NCBI GenBank assembly: GCA_958296195.1
Contig: OY282455.1
Span: 3,100,001 to 3,164,000 of the forward strand
Origin: an uncultured Pseudomonadales bacterium
GTDB taxonomy: Bacteria; Pseudomonadota; Gammaproteobacteria; Pseudomonadales; Azotimanducaceae
Reading direction: 5' to 3'
DNA: 64,000 nucleotides
In this document: piece after piece, positions 1-8,668 of the stretch
How positions within the stretch are numbered: position 1 is the stretch's first letter
Layout of the letters: the number at the start of each line of letters is the position of its first letter
Position numbers and translations under genes: made by a program
Notes under the pieces: generated by a model
The model's input: only the letters and a program-made list of their open reading frames with translations
Databases searched by the model: none
What the model was told of the DNA's origin: nothing

Positions 1-159
1 CGCCTGCGCGTAGCCCTCGGCGACCTCCCGAATGTGGCCGTTGACGCCGAATATCTCCTGAATGACGACGAGGCCGGCCTTGGGCTCGCCCTGGGGCAGC
101 GCCTCCCAAGCGCCGAATTCGAACCCGTCAGCGGAGCCCAGCCTGATCGGCTTGCCCAT
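1..159 (-). CDS. Dienelactone hydrolase family protein, N-terminal part (runs off window)
   Basis: The minus-strand frame opens with ATG at 159 and stays open to the window edge, giving 53 residues. The N-terminus MGKPIRLGSADG followed by GLVVIQEIFGVNGHIREVA matches the first beta strand and oxyanion-hole region of dienelactone hydrolase (carboxymethylenebutenolidase-like alpha/beta hydrolases). The Cys-Asp-His catalytic residues would lie outside the window, so activity cannot be judged. It is divergent from phoB with about 200 bp between the start codons. Family members hydrolyse lactones or esters in the cytoplasm; the substrate is unknown. Confidence 0.75.
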   Translation of the reverse strand, partial: MGKPIRLGSADGFEFGAWEALPQGEPKAGLVVIQEIFGVNGHIREVAEGYAQA

Positions 160-304
160 GCACACCATCCCCTACTTACGGCTAAAGCTTTTTAACCTTA
201 CCCCAACTTGCTTCGTGCGAACGGGGAAAATGCCTAATTCCAGAAGAATTCCACTATTTGGCACTCAGTCCTCAGCCCGGCCCGTTCGTGTTTGCTTCAC
301 GGAA

Positions 305-335
305 TCGTCATAATTCCTCCTTGTAATCCTTTCAT
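305..335 (+). promoter_or_regulatory. Candidate phoB promoter region with weak Pho-box-like words
   Basis: The AT-rich stretch before phoB has a -10-like CATAAT at 309-314 with no good -35 at the right spacing, as is often the case for activator-dependent promoters. Two words resembling the PhoB half-site CTGTCAT are present: TCGTCAT (305-311) and CTTTCAT (329-335). They are 24 bp apart rather than the usual 11, so this is not a convincing Pho box. I report it only as the most likely control region of the phosphate operon. Confidence 0.25.
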
Positions 336-356
336 TTTCGGCCGCGGCAACCAGTC

Positions 357-1040
357 ATGAGCAACAGCGTCCTAGTTATAGAAGACGAGCAGGAAGTGCG
401 GGAGATGCTCAGCTTCTCGCTGAGTCGAAGCGGCTTCAACGTGTGGGAGGCGGCCAGCGCCGAAGAGGCGCTGCGTCGGCTTGACGGCCCCCTGCCTAAT
501 TTGGTGATCATCGACTGGATGCTGCCCGGCATGAATGGGGTGGACCTCGCCCGCCGGCTGCGCCGGGACGAGCACACCGCCAGTTTGCCCATGATCATGC
601 TGACCGCCAGGGGCGAGCAGGCGGACAAGCTCAAGAGCTTTGACTCCGGCGTGGACGACTACATCACCAAGCCGTTCTCGCCAAGGGAGTTGGTGGCGCG
701 GATGCGGGCGCTGCTGCGGCGCTCAGGGGCGCCGGAGGACGGGGTGCTGAAGAGCGGCCCCTTGCGCTTGGACCTCAATGCGCACAAGCTCTCTGTGGAT
801 GGCAAAGCCGTCAAGATTGGCCCCACGGAGTTCCGCCTGCTGGAGCTGTTCATGCGCAATCCCAACCGAGCGTTCGGGCGGGGGCAGCTCCTGGACCGGG
901 TGTGGGGCCGCAGCATTTATGTTGAGGAGCGCACGGTTGACGTTCATGTGTTGCGTCTGCGCAAGACGCTCAAGCCGTACGGGCTGGACAAGCTGGTGCA
1001 GACCGTGCGCGGCCTAGGCTATCGCTTCAGTTCGGATTGA
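357..1040 (+). CDS. phoB: Phosphate regulon response regulator PhoB
   Basis: OmpR/PhoB-type two-domain response regulator of 227 residues, the usual length. The receiver domain (about 1-120) has the acidic pocket E9/D10, the phospho-acceptor D53 in IIDWMLPG, T83 and K105. The winged-helix DNA-binding domain (about 130-225) ends in the typical TVRGLGYRF. It should be phosphorylated by the adjacent PhoR under phosphate limitation and activate the pst genes that follow. Its TGA overlaps the phoR ATG by one base (TGATG), implying translational coupling. It is first in an uninterrupted plus-strand operon to phoU. Confidence 0.96.
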   Translation: MSNSVLVIEDEQEVREMLSFSLSRSGFNVWEAASAEEALRRLDGPLPNLVIIDWMLPGMNGVDLARRLRRDEHTASLPMIMLTARGEQADKLKSFDSGVDDYITKPFSPRELVARMRALLRRSGAPEDGVLKSGPLRLDLNAHKLSVDGKAVKIGPTEFRLLELFMRNPNRAFGRGQLLDRVWGRSIYVEERTVDVHVLRLRKTLKPYGLDKLVQTVRGLGYRFSSD

Positions 1041-2392
1041 TGCGCCTATATACCCACAAGGAAGCGCTGGCCGGCGGCGGCCTCGTCGTTCTGGCGATCA
1101 TCATCGGGGCTGCCGGCAACGCCCTCGGCTGGGCGCTTTTCGGGGCGGCGCTGCTTGGGCTTGTCCATCAGCACCGAGTCCTCGCCAACTTCGCCCGCTG
1201 GGCTCGGCAGCCCCTGCGCCGGCCGCATCTAGGCAACGGCGGCCTGCAGCAGGCGGCGGATTCGCTGCGCTGGTCCCTGCTGCGCTCCCGGCGCCGAGTC
1301 GGCAACGCCCTGCGCTATCTGGTGCGCATTCGCGGCGTTACGGAGGCTTTGCCGGACGCCGCCGTTCTGATAGACGGCGACGGCGACATAGAGGCGTTCA
1401 ACCAAGCCTCCGGGTCCTTGCTGCACCTAAGCCGTCAGGACATGGGCGGCAATCTCGGCGCCTTGCTGCGGCACCCCGAGGTGGTCAGCCTTTTGAAGCA
1501 GCGGGTGCCCGACGCCACGATTGAAATCGGCTCGCCCTTTGCCGAAGGGCAGCGTTTGGAGCTGCGGCGAGTCAACGTCGCTGCGGACCGAGACTTGATT
1601 CTGGCCAGGGACGTGACCCACTTGAACCGCTTGCTCAGCATGCGTCAAGACTTCGTCGCCAATGTGTCCCACGAACTGCGCACTCCCTTGACCGTTGTGG
1701 TGGGCTATCTGGAGGCCATTGAAGAGGAGTCCATGGATGAAGCGACCCTGCGCCACCTAGTGGGCAAGCTAGCCTCTCCCACCCGGCGCATGCGGGCATT
1801 GGTGGACGACCTGCTTATGCTGACCCGCCTGGAGTCCAGTCCCAATCCCAAGCCGGAGGATCTGACCCCGATCGACGTCAAGGAGTTGGTGGACAGGGTG
1901 GTGGACGAAGTGGCCGGCCTGACCACCAAGCAACATCGAATCGAGCGGCGAATGCGCTCCGACCTGCGGGTGCTGGGCATCGAGAAGGAGCTGCACAGCG
2001 CCTGCAGCAACCTGATCACCAACGCCGTCAAGTACAGCCCGCAGGGCGGAAGCATCGACATCACTTGGTCGAGCAACGGCGGCGGCGCCCTGTTTGAGGT
2101 TAGGGATCAAGGCATGGGCATTCCACCGGAGCACCTTTCCCGGCTGACCGAGCGCTTCTATCGAGTCGATCTGGCCGGTTCCCGAGTGCGCGGCGGCACC
2201 GGCCTCGGCCTAGCCATCGTCAAACATGTCCTCAAGCGGCACAATACGCAACTGCAAGTCGAAAGCGAGGTCGGCGAAGGAAGCCGCTTCTACTGCCGTT
2301 TTAATTCTGACCAGCTGCAACCGCATTCGCCGGCGCCCATCGAGGTGGAGAATCCGGCGCCAGCCCTCAGAAGGGATGCGACGGCCTCTTAG
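1040..2392 (+). CDS. phoR: Phosphate regulon sensor histidine kinase PhoR
   Basis: Membrane-bound histidine kinase of 450 residues. An N-terminal hydrophobic hairpin (about residues 9-45) anchors it. A PAS-like domain follows (about 95-160), then HisKA with the acceptor His211 in the motif NVSHELRTP, and a HATPase_c domain with the N box ([11 protein letters not shown]), G1 (DQGMGIP) and G2 (GGTGLGLAI). I chose the ATG at 1040, inside the phoB stop codon, over the TTG one codon earlier. It lacks a large periplasmic sensor, as is usual for PhoR, which senses through PstSCAB and PhoU encoded directly downstream. Confidence 0.95.
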   Translation: MRLYTHKEALAGGGLVVLAIIIGAAGNALGWALFGAALLGLVHQHRVLANFARWARQPLRRPHLGNGGLQQAADSLRWSLLRSRRRVGNALRYLVRIRGVTEALPDAAVLIDGDGDIEAFNQASGSLLHLSRQDMGGNLGALLRHPEVVSLLKQRVPDATIEIGSPFAEGQRLELRRVNVAADRDLILARDVTHLNRLLSMRQDFVANVSHELRTPLTVVVGYLEAIEEESMDEATLRHLVGKLASPTRRMRALVDDLLMLTRLESSPNPKPEDLTPIDVKELVDRVVDEVAGLTTKQHRIERRMRSDLRVLGIEKELHSACSNLITNAVKYSPQGGSIDITWSSNGGGALFEVRDQGMGIPPEHLSRLTERFYRVDLAGSRVRGGTGLGLAIVKHVLKRHNTQLQVESEVGEGSRFYCRFNSDQLQPHSPAPIEVENPAPALRRDATAS

Positions 2393-2405
2393 CGGAGGCG
2401 ACCAC

Positions 2406-3371
2406 ATGGCCGCTGCATTCGGCGCCGCGCTCGCCCTGGCCGCGGCGCTCCCGCTCCCAAACTCGGCGGCGGCAGCCGGCGAACCGACAACCCTGCCCGC
2501 CTATGTTCGCAGCAGCGGCATTGCCGGACGCCTGGCCAGCACCGGCTCCGACACCTTAGCCAACCTCATGACGCTTTGGGCCGAAGCCTTCAAGCGCGAA
2601 CATCCCGGCGTCAGGATCGAGGTGCAGGCCCCCGGCTCCTCCACGGCCCCCACCGCCCTGATTGAAGGCACGGTCAATTTCGGACCCATGAGCCGCCTGA
2701 TGACCGTCAACGAACTCCAGGCCTTCGAGCGGCGCTACGGCCACCCGCCAACGGCCGTCCGCGTCGCCTTGGACGCCCTTACCATCGTCGTGCATAAGGA
2801 CAATCCAATCGACGCCCTAAGCCTAGTGGAGCTGGACGCCCTGTTCTCCGCCACCCGGCGCTGCGGCGCACCCCGCTCCATTGAGCGCTGGGGGGAGCTT
2901 GGCGGCGGCGGCGGTTGGGCGCAGCGGCCCATGCAGCTTTACGGCAGAAACTCAGTGTCCGGCACCTACGGCTACTTCAAGCTAGCAGCGCTCTGCGGCG
3001 GCGACTTCAAGGAGACGGTCAACGAGCAGCCCGGCTCCGCCAGCGTGGTCCACGCCGTGAGCGCCTCCTTGAACGGCATCGGCTACAGCGGCATCGGCTA
3101 CCTCACTCCGGCCGTCAAGGCGCTTGCCCTAAAACCGGCCGCCGGCGCCGCGGTGGCCCCCTCTGCGCAAACCGCCTTAAACGGCGCCTACCCCCTGACC
3201 CGCTATCTGTACATCTATTTGAACCAAATGCCCGGCACCCCACTGCCATCAATCACTCGAGAGTTTCTCCTCCTCATACTGTCCCGGCAGGGCCAGGAAA
3301 TCGTCGCCAAGGACAGCTACATTCCGTTGCCGCTGCCGGTGCTTAGGGAGGAGAGGCGCAAGGTTCTCTAG
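2406..3371 (+). CDS. pstS: Phosphate ABC transporter substrate-binding protein PstS
   Basis: PBP-like protein of about 321 residues. The hydrophobic Ala-rich segment ending near NSAAAAGE is a signal peptide, so the product is periplasmic. Family hallmarks are [11 protein letters not shown] near the N-terminus, [12 protein letters not shown] and the phosphate-loop region [16 protein letters not shown] 2406 has GGAGG at 2394-2398. An in-frame ATG at 2376, overlapping phoR, would add an Arg-Arg n-region and is a credible alternative start. It lies between phoR and pstC in one operon and delivers phosphate to the PstCA permease. Confidence 0.92.
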   Translation: MAAAFGAALALAAALPLPNSAAAAGEPTTLPAYVRSSGIAGRLASTGSDTLANLMTLWAEAFKREHPGVRIEVQAPGSSTAPTALIEGTVNFGPMSRLMTVNELQAFERRYGHPPTAVRVALDALTIVVHKDNPIDALSLVELDALFSATRRCGAPRSIERWGELGGGGGWAQRPMQLYGRNSVSGTYGYFKLAALCGGDFKETVNEQPGSASVVHAVSASLNGIGYSGIGYLTPAVKALALKPAAGAAVAPSAQTALNGAYPLTRYLYIYLNQMPGTPLPSITREFLLLILSRQGQEIVAKDSYIPLPLPVLREERRKVL

Positions 3372-3380
3372 CGCTCCGCC

Positions 3381-5546
3381 ATGAGGGCCAGCCTAAACAT
3401 CGCCACCCTGCCCCGCAGACGGCGCTGGATCGACTTCCTGACCCGAGCGGTCATGGCGCTTGGGGCCGCGGCCGTGGCCGCCGTCATCGTGCTGATGCTG
3501 GCCTTCCTCGTGCAGGTGGCCGCACCGCTTTTCCTGCCCGCCGCCATCGCCCCAAGCACCGAACTCTCCCTGCCGGCCGGCCACGCCAAGCTGCTGCGCG
3601 TACACCCCAGCGGCGACGCCGCGCTGCGGGTGGACGCCGACGGCCGGATCTCGATCTTCGCCCTCAGCGACGGCGCCCAGCTGCAAAGCCGGTGGCTCGA
3701 CGCGACGGTAGTTGCCGCCAAGCCCGTATTCCTCGCCAACGACCTCCATGCGGTGCTCGACTCGGCGCAACAACTATGGCTTCTGCAAACGGTGCAGCGG
3801 GGCGGCGCTCGGCGGCCGTCTCCAGAGCTCAACATTCTCTTCGGCGGCCGGCCGATCCCGGTCGGCGCAGTCATCGACTACGACTTGGCGCAGCAAGCCG
3901 ACGGCACCCTCAAGCTGGCCCTGCTGTCGCCAACGGCGCTGCAAGTGCGGCGCCTGCCGGCACCCTTCACCACCGTTGCGCCCAGCGGCGGCGCACAGTC
4001 GCACACTTTGGAGGACGGCGCTGAGCGGGTGCTGTTTGGTCCCGGCGGGCGCTGGTTGTTCACGTTGGGCGGCACAGGCGCCACCGTGTGGAGCATCGCC
4101 CCAAGGGTGGGGTTGCAGCCGTTCGCCAACACACCCCTGCCCGGCGCCCTCCCCCTGCATTCGGCAACGCCGCTGTTGGGGCGTCAGTCCTTGCTCATCG
4201 CCGGCGACGGCGGCGTGGCGCAATGGTCCCTGTCCCGGGCCGGCGGCCGACCCCACCTGGCCTTGGTGCGCACCTTCCCGCTGGCCGCAGCACCGCGCAC
4301 GATGGTCGCGGAGCGCCAACGCAAGGGTTTCGTGGTGCTCGACGAAACGCACAACCTACATCTCGGCCACGCCACCTCCGGCCGCATTCTGGCCCATCGC
4401 AAGGGGACCGTCGGGATGGACGCCGCCTTGGCCCTTTCGCCCCAAGCGGATCTCCTGCTGGCCTTGGAGCCTTCCGGCAAACTGCACCGCATTCCCTTGC
4501 TCAACGCCCACCCCGAGGTGTCCTGGGCAACGCTGTTCTCCAAGGTTCAATACGAAAGCTACGAAGAACCGGCGCACATCTGGCAGTCGGCGGCGGCGCA
4601 CACCGACTTCGAGCCGAAGTTCTCCTTGGCGCCGTTGTTGTTCGGAACCTTGAAGGCGGCTTTCTACGCCATGCTCTTCGCCGCGCCAGTGGCGGTGATG
4701 GGCGCCATCTACACCGCTTGCTTCATGGCGCCGGGAATGCGCCGTTGGGTCAAGCCGACCATCGAGATGATGGCGGCCTTGCCGACGGTGGTGCTCGGCT
4801 TTCTGGCGGGGCTTTGGCTGGCCCCGCTCATTGAGGCCAACTTGGCCGCGACGGCCGCCCTATTCCTGCTCGTTCCGGGGGGCATGTTGCTGTTTGCCGG
4901 GCTCTGGCGGCGCCTGGGAGAGAACTTCAGGAAGCGCTGCGAAGGCTGGCAGGGGCTGCTTGCCGTGGCGCCCATGGTCGGACTGGCCGCCGCCGCCATC
5001 CACTTGGCGCCGACCATTGAATCCGCATGGTTCGGCGGGGACCTCAAGGCTTGGCTGTTCGCGGTCCACGGCATCGACTACGAGCAACGCAACGCCCTGG
5101 TGGTCGGCTTGGCGATGGGCGTCGCCGTGATCCCGCTGATCTTCGCCATCGCCGAGGATGCGATTCACGCCGTTCCGCCACATCTGGCCGACGCCTCCCT
5201 GGCCCTCGGCGCAACGCGCTGGCAGACCGTCACCCGCGTCATCCTGCTGACCGCCAGCCCGGGCATTTTCTCCGCTTTGATGATCGGCCTCGGCCGGGCG
5301 GTGGGGGAAACCATGATCGTGCTCATGGCGACTGGGAACACTCCGATCACCGACTTCAGCATCTTCCAAGGCATGCGCACCCTAGCCGCCAACATCGCCG
5401 TGGAGCTGCCGGAGTCCGAGGTGGGCGGCACCCATTATCGACTGCTCTACCTAACCGCCCTGCTGCTCTTTGCAATGACGTTCGCCTTCAACACCGCCGG
5501 GGATCTCGTGCGCGAGCGCCTGCGGATGCGCTTCGGCAGCCTCTGA
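3381..5546 (+). CDS. pstC: Phosphate ABC transporter permease PstC with large extracytoplasmic domain
   Basis: This 721-residue permease is more than twice the length of E. coli PstC. After one N-terminal membrane helix (about 22-48) come roughly 350 residues without membrane segments. They contain repeated short beta-rich motifs and probably form a periplasmic domain. The canonical inner-membrane permease part starts near residue 410 and carries the cytoplasmic EAA loop (ASLALGATRWQTVTRV...GRAVGETM). Such enlarged PstC proteins are known from marine proteobacteria. The C-terminus MRFGSL lies in a 17-bp direct repeat shared with the start of pstA; the genes overlap by one base (TGATG). Confidence 0.92.
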   Translation: MRASLNIATLPRRRRWIDFLTRAVMALGAAAVAAVIVLMLAFLVQVAAPLFLPAAIAPSTELSLPAGHAKLLRVHPSGDAALRVDADGRISIFALSDGAQLQSRWLDATVVAAKPVFLANDLHAVLDSAQQLWLLQTVQRGGARRPSPELNILFGGRPIPVGAVIDYDLAQQADGTLKLALLSPTALQVRRLPAPFTTVAPSGGAQSHTLEDGAERVLFGPGGRWLFTLGGTGATVWSIAPRVGLQPFANTPLPGALPLHSATPLLGRQSLLIAGDGGVAQWSLSRAGGRPHLALVRTFPLAAAPRTMVAERQRKGFVVLDETHNLHLGHATSGRILAHRKGTVGMDAALALSPQADLLLALEPSGKLHRIPLLNAHPEVSWATLFSKVQYESYEEPAHIWQSAAAHTDFEPKFSLAPLLFGTLKAAFYAMLFAAPVAVMGAIYTACFMAPGMRRWVKPTIEMMAALPTVVLGFLAGLWLAPLIEANLAATAALFLLVPGGMLLFAGLWRRLGENFRKRCEGWQGLLAVAPMVGLAAAAIHLAPTIESAWFGGDLKAWLFAVHGIDYEQRNALVVGLAMGVAVIPLIFAIAEDAIHAVPPHLADASLALGATRWQTVTRVILLTASPGIFSALMIGLGRAVGETMIVLMATGNTPITDFSIFQGMRTLAANIAVELPESEVGGTHYRLLYLTALLLFAMTFAFNTAGDLVRERLRMRFGSL

Positions 5547-5561
5547 TGCGCTTCGGCAGCC
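5525..5561 (+). repeat. 17-bp direct repeat spanning the pstC/pstA junction
   Basis: The word GATGCGCTTCGGCAGCC occurs at 5525-5541 and again at 5545-5561, a 20-bp period. The first copy encodes the C-terminal MRFGS of PstC, the second the N-terminal MRFGS of PstA in a different frame. The second copy supplies the pstA start codon. This looks like a short tandem duplication that generated or moved the gene boundary. Confidence 0.85.
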
Positions 5562-7063
5562 AAGCCTGGATCTGGCTGAACGCCGCCGCGGTCGGCCTGT
5601 GCCTATGCACCCTGACGGGGCTGTTGTTGCTGATTGCGGTGCGCGGCTTGGGACACTTCTGGCCGGCCGACCTGCAGCTCTACGCCTATTTGGACGACGC
5701 CGGCGCCACACGGCGGGTTTTGGGGGAGCTGATCGAAACGGAGACGGTCTCCCGCCGCCAGCATCGGGAGTCCGGCACCGCCCTCGACCTGGTCCCGGGC
5801 GACGGCCCCTTGCAGCGCTTGGTCATCAAAACCGGCAACCGCCGCCTCGACCCGCCCGACTTCGCGCACATTTTTGAACACCGCATCGAATCCGTATCCG
5901 CACCGCCCGACGCCGTCGTTCTGGAGCGCGTGGAGTGGGGCAACGCGCACGGCGAAGTTTTGGCCGTCAACGGCGCCGCCCACGGCAACGGCGACCGACT
6001 ATGGCAGGCGTTCAAGCAACGGATGGAGGCCGCCCACCGCGTCCGCGAGACCATCAAGGCGCTTGCGGGGACCACCCTTGAGGCGGCGGAGGAGGAGCGG
6101 CGCCGGCGGCTGCACCGGCAGCTTGACGCCAACTCCTTCACCCTCCGCTTGGCGAACGGGCGGCTTGCCGAAGTGCCGTTCGGCGACGTGCTGCGGGCTT
6201 GGCGACCAAACAGAATGAACCTTGCCGAGAAGCTCGGCCACTATGTCGAGACGTTCTGGCTCTTCCTCAGTCAGCCGCCCAGAGAGGCCAACGCCGAGGG
6301 CGGCGTCTTCCCAGCCATACTCGGCACGGTCACCATGGTTTTGCTGATGTCGGTTCTGGTCACGCCGCTGGGCGTCGCCGCCGCCATCTACCTGCACGAA
6401 TACGCCCGCCCAGGCGTCTTCGTTCGCCTAATACGGATCGCCGTCAACAATCTGGCCGGGGTGCCTTCGATCATCTACGGCGTGTTCGGACTGGGCTTTT
6501 TCGTATATCTAATGGGCGACGCCGTCGATCAAACGCTGTTTCGGGACAGCCTGCCGGCCCCCACCTTCGGCGCTCCAGGGCTGCTTTGGGCCTCCCTGAC
6601 GCTGGCGCTGTTGACCCTGCCGGTGGTGGTGGTATCGACGGAGGAGGGCCTTTCCCGCATTCCCAAGACCTTGCGGGAGGGCTCCTTGGCCCTGGGCGCC
6701 ACCCAAGCGGAGACGCTGTTTCGACTGGTGCTGCCGGCGGCAAGCCCCTCGGTGCTCACGGGGTTGATCTTGGCGGTCGCCAGGGCCGCTGGGGAGGTCG
6801 CGCCGCTGATGCTGGTCGGCGTCGTCAAGCTGGCGCCCAATCTGCCGGTGGACGGGGAGTTCCCCTATCTGCACTTGGAGCGCAAGTTCATGCACCTAGG
6901 CTTCCACATTTTCGACCTAGGCTTTCAAAGCCCCAACGTTGCCGCCACCCGGCCCTTGGTGTACGCCACGGCGCTGTTGCTGGTGGCGGTCATCGTGACG
7001 CTCAATCTCACCGCCATCCTGCTGCGCAACCGCTTGGCCTGGAAATTTCGGCAGCTATCCTAG
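5546..7063 (+). CDS. pstA: Phosphate ABC transporter permease PstA with enlarged N-terminal domain
   Basis: Inner-membrane permease of 505 residues. The reading frame is open far upstream inside pstC, but the ATG at 5546 overlapping the pstC TGA is the sensible start. A membrane helix (about 10-32) is followed by about 210 soluble, probably periplasmic residues, then the permease core with its EAA loop (GSLALGATQAETLFRL...ARAAGEVAPLML). E. coli PstA is about 300 residues, so like PstC this subunit carries an extra extracytoplasmic domain. The two extra domains may pair with each other. Confidence 0.92.
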   Translation: MRFGSQAWIWLNAAAVGLCLCTLTGLLLLIAVRGLGHFWPADLQLYAYLDDAGATRRVLGELIETETVSRRQHRESGTALDLVPGDGPLQRLVIKTGNRRLDPPDFAHIFEHRIESVSAPPDAVVLERVEWGNAHGEVLAVNGAAHGNGDRLWQAFKQRMEAAHRVRETIKALAGTTLEAAEEERRRRLHRQLDANSFTLRLANGRLAEVPFGDVLRAWRPNRMNLAEKLGHYVETFWLFLSQPPREANAEGGVFPAILGTVTMVLLMSVLVTPLGVAAAIYLHEYARPGVFVRLIRIAVNNLAGVPSIIYGVFGLGFFVYLMGDAVDQTLFRDSLPAPTFGAPGLLWASLTLALLTLPVVVVSTEEGLSRIPKTLREGSLALGATQAETLFRLVLPAASPSVLTGLILAVARAAGEVAPLMLVGVVKLAPNLPVDGEFPYLHLERKFMHLGFHIFDLGFQSPNVAATRPLVYATALLLVAVIVTLNLTAILLRNRLAWKFRQLS

Positions 7064-7077
7064 CGGACGCTTTCATT

Positions 7078-7114
7078 GGTCGCCGGCGGGCGGAGGGGCC
7101 AAGCGGCGGCGACC
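7078..7114 (+). other. Hairpin in the pstA-pstB spacer
   Basis: An 8-bp perfect inverted repeat (GGTCGCCG at 7078-7085, CGGCGACC at 7107-7114) encloses a 21-nt loop in the only sizeable gap of this operon. No T-run follows, so it is not a typical Rho-independent terminator. It could act as an mRNA-processing or stability element separating permease and ATPase expression. Confidence 0.5.
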
Positions 7115-7138
7115 GCCCTTTCGAGCTAAAATCAGGCC

Positions 7139-7924
7139 ATGCTGCAAACGCCAATCGCTGACGCCGCGCAGATTTGCTTGCGGGTGCGCGGGTTAACCGT
7201 CGCCTACGCCGAGGAGCCGGCCCTGCAAGGCATCAGCCTGGACATCCCCAGACATCAAGTCACCGCGTTCATAGGCCCCTCCGGCTGCGGCAAGACCACT
7301 CTGCTGCGGAGCTTCAACCGCATGAACGAGCTGATTGAGGACGCCCGGACGGAGGGCGTAATCGAACTCGAAGGGTGCAACATCTTCCAAGCCGGCGTCG
7401 ATCCGGCCCAACTGCGGCGGCAAGTCGGCATGGTGTTTCAGCGCCCGAACCCATTTCCCAAGTCCATCTACGACAACGTAGCCTACGGACTGCGCATCCA
7501 GTCCTCATCCAGTCGCGCCGCCAATCTTGACCAGGAGGTCGAATCGGCGCTGCGCCGCGCCGCGCTTTGGGATGAAGTCGCCGACCGGCTCGATGCGCCG
7601 GCCCTAACCCTGTCCGGGGGTCAACAGCAGAGGCTGGTCATCGCCCGGGCCATCGCCGTGAAGCCGGCGGTGTTGCTCCTCGACGAACCGGCATCGGCGC
7701 TCGACCCGATTTCGACGCTCAAGATCGAGCAACTCATCCATCAGCTAAAATCCAATTACACGATCATCATTGTGACGCACAACATGCAGCAGGCGGCTCG
7801 GGTTTCAGACTTCACGGCTTTTCTCAACGCCGGCCGGCTGGTGGAGTACGGCCCGGCGGAGGCCGTGTTCACCAACCCCAAGGAACGGCAAACGGAAGAC
7901 TACATCACCGGGCGGCGGGGCTGA
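7139..7924 (+). CDS. pstB: Phosphate import ATP-binding protein PstB
   Basis: ABC ATPase of 261 residues, normal for PstB. Visible motifs are Walker A (GPSGCGKT), the Q loop around [10 protein letters not shown], the signature LSGGQQQRL, Walker B ([12 protein letters not shown]) and the H-loop region [14 protein letters not shown]. The [15 protein letters not shown] stretch is diagnostic of PstB within the superfamily. It energises the PstCA channel at the cytoplasmic face. Gene order pstA-pstB-phoU supports the call. No strong ribosome site precedes the ATG. Confidence 0.96.
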   Translation: MLQTPIADAAQICLRVRGLTVAYAEEPALQGISLDIPRHQVTAFIGPSGCGKTTLLRSFNRMNELIEDARTEGVIELEGCNIFQAGVDPAQLRRQVGMVFQRPNPFPKSIYDNVAYGLRIQSSSSRAANLDQEVESALRRAALWDEVADRLDAPALTLSGGQQQRLVIARAIAVKPAVLLLDEPASALDPISTLKIEQLIHQLKSNYTIIIVTHNMQQAARVSDFTAFLNAGRLVEYGPAEAVFTNPKERQTEDYITGRRG

Positions 7925-7946
7925 GCCCCGCACAGGCGACAGGGCT

Positions 7947-8627
7947 TTGAGCGAGCACATTTCAGAATCCTACGACCTCGAACTGCGCAATGTCCGCAAC
8001 GCCCTAATGGAGATGGGCGGCGTCGTTGAACAACAGGTGCGCAGCGCCTGCCACGCCTTTGTCGCCCATGACGCCGAGCTGGCCGGTTTGGTGCGGGTCG
8101 CCGACCAGCGCGTGAACCAACTCGAGCTGGAGATCGACGACCAGTGCGTGCAGATCATCGCCCGCCGACAGCCGGCCGCCACCGACCTGCGGACCTTGGT
8201 GGCGGCAATGAAGGCGAGCACCGACTTGGAGCGCGTTGGCGACGAAGCCGACCGCATCGCCAAAATGGCGTCCGGGCTGGCCGGCGCCGAACCACCGCTC
8301 GATCAGTACGGCGACGTCCGCCGACTCTCCACCGACGTCATCAAGATGCTGTCCGCCTCCTTGGACGCCTTGGCGCGGCAGGACGCCGAGCAAGCCGCGG
8401 CCATCAAGCAGGCCGACAGCGCCGTTGATGCCGGCTACGATGCAATCCTACGGGAGCAGTTGGCGGCCATGCAGGAGCATCCGCACAACATTGAGCAAAG
8501 GCTAAGCATCATTTGGGCGGCCCGCTCCCTGGAGCGCATCGGCGACCACGCCAAAAACATTGGCGAATACGTCGTCTATCTAGTCGAAGGGGAGGACGTC
8601 CGCCACCAAAAGCTGCGCGGCGGCTGA
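7947..8627 (+). CDS. phoU: Phosphate transport regulator PhoU
   Basis: PhoU-type protein of 226 residues with two repeats of a three-helix bundle. The N-terminal sequence up to MEMGGVVEQQV, the metal-binding-type motif DLERVGDEADRIAK and its second-half counterpart SLERIGDHAKNIGEYVVYL are family hallmarks. It links Pst transporter state to PhoR kinase or phosphatase activity. The start is a TTG at 7947 directly after an AGGG; no in-frame ATG is well placed. It ends the phosphate operon and converges on the downstream minus-strand SDR gene, 41 bp away. Confidence 0.93.
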   Translation: MSEHISESYDLELRNVRNALMEMGGVVEQQVRSACHAFVAHDAELAGLVRVADQRVNQLELEIDDQCVQIIARRQPAATDLRTLVAAMKASTDLERVGDEADRIAKMASGLAGAEPPLDQYGDVRRLSTDVIKMLSASLDALARQDAEQAAAIKQADSAVDAGYDAILREQLAAMQEHPHNIEQRLSIIWAARSLERIGDHAKNIGEYVVYLVEGEDVRHQKLRGG

Positions 8628-8668
8628 AACCACCGGCCAGCGGCCTCAGCAATCTAGTCGGCCTCTTG

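Noticed and set aside
5027-5545. Upstream open extension of the pstA frame
   Set aside because: It lies wholly inside pstC, and the canonical N-terminus of PstA begins at the ATG overlapping the pstC stop.
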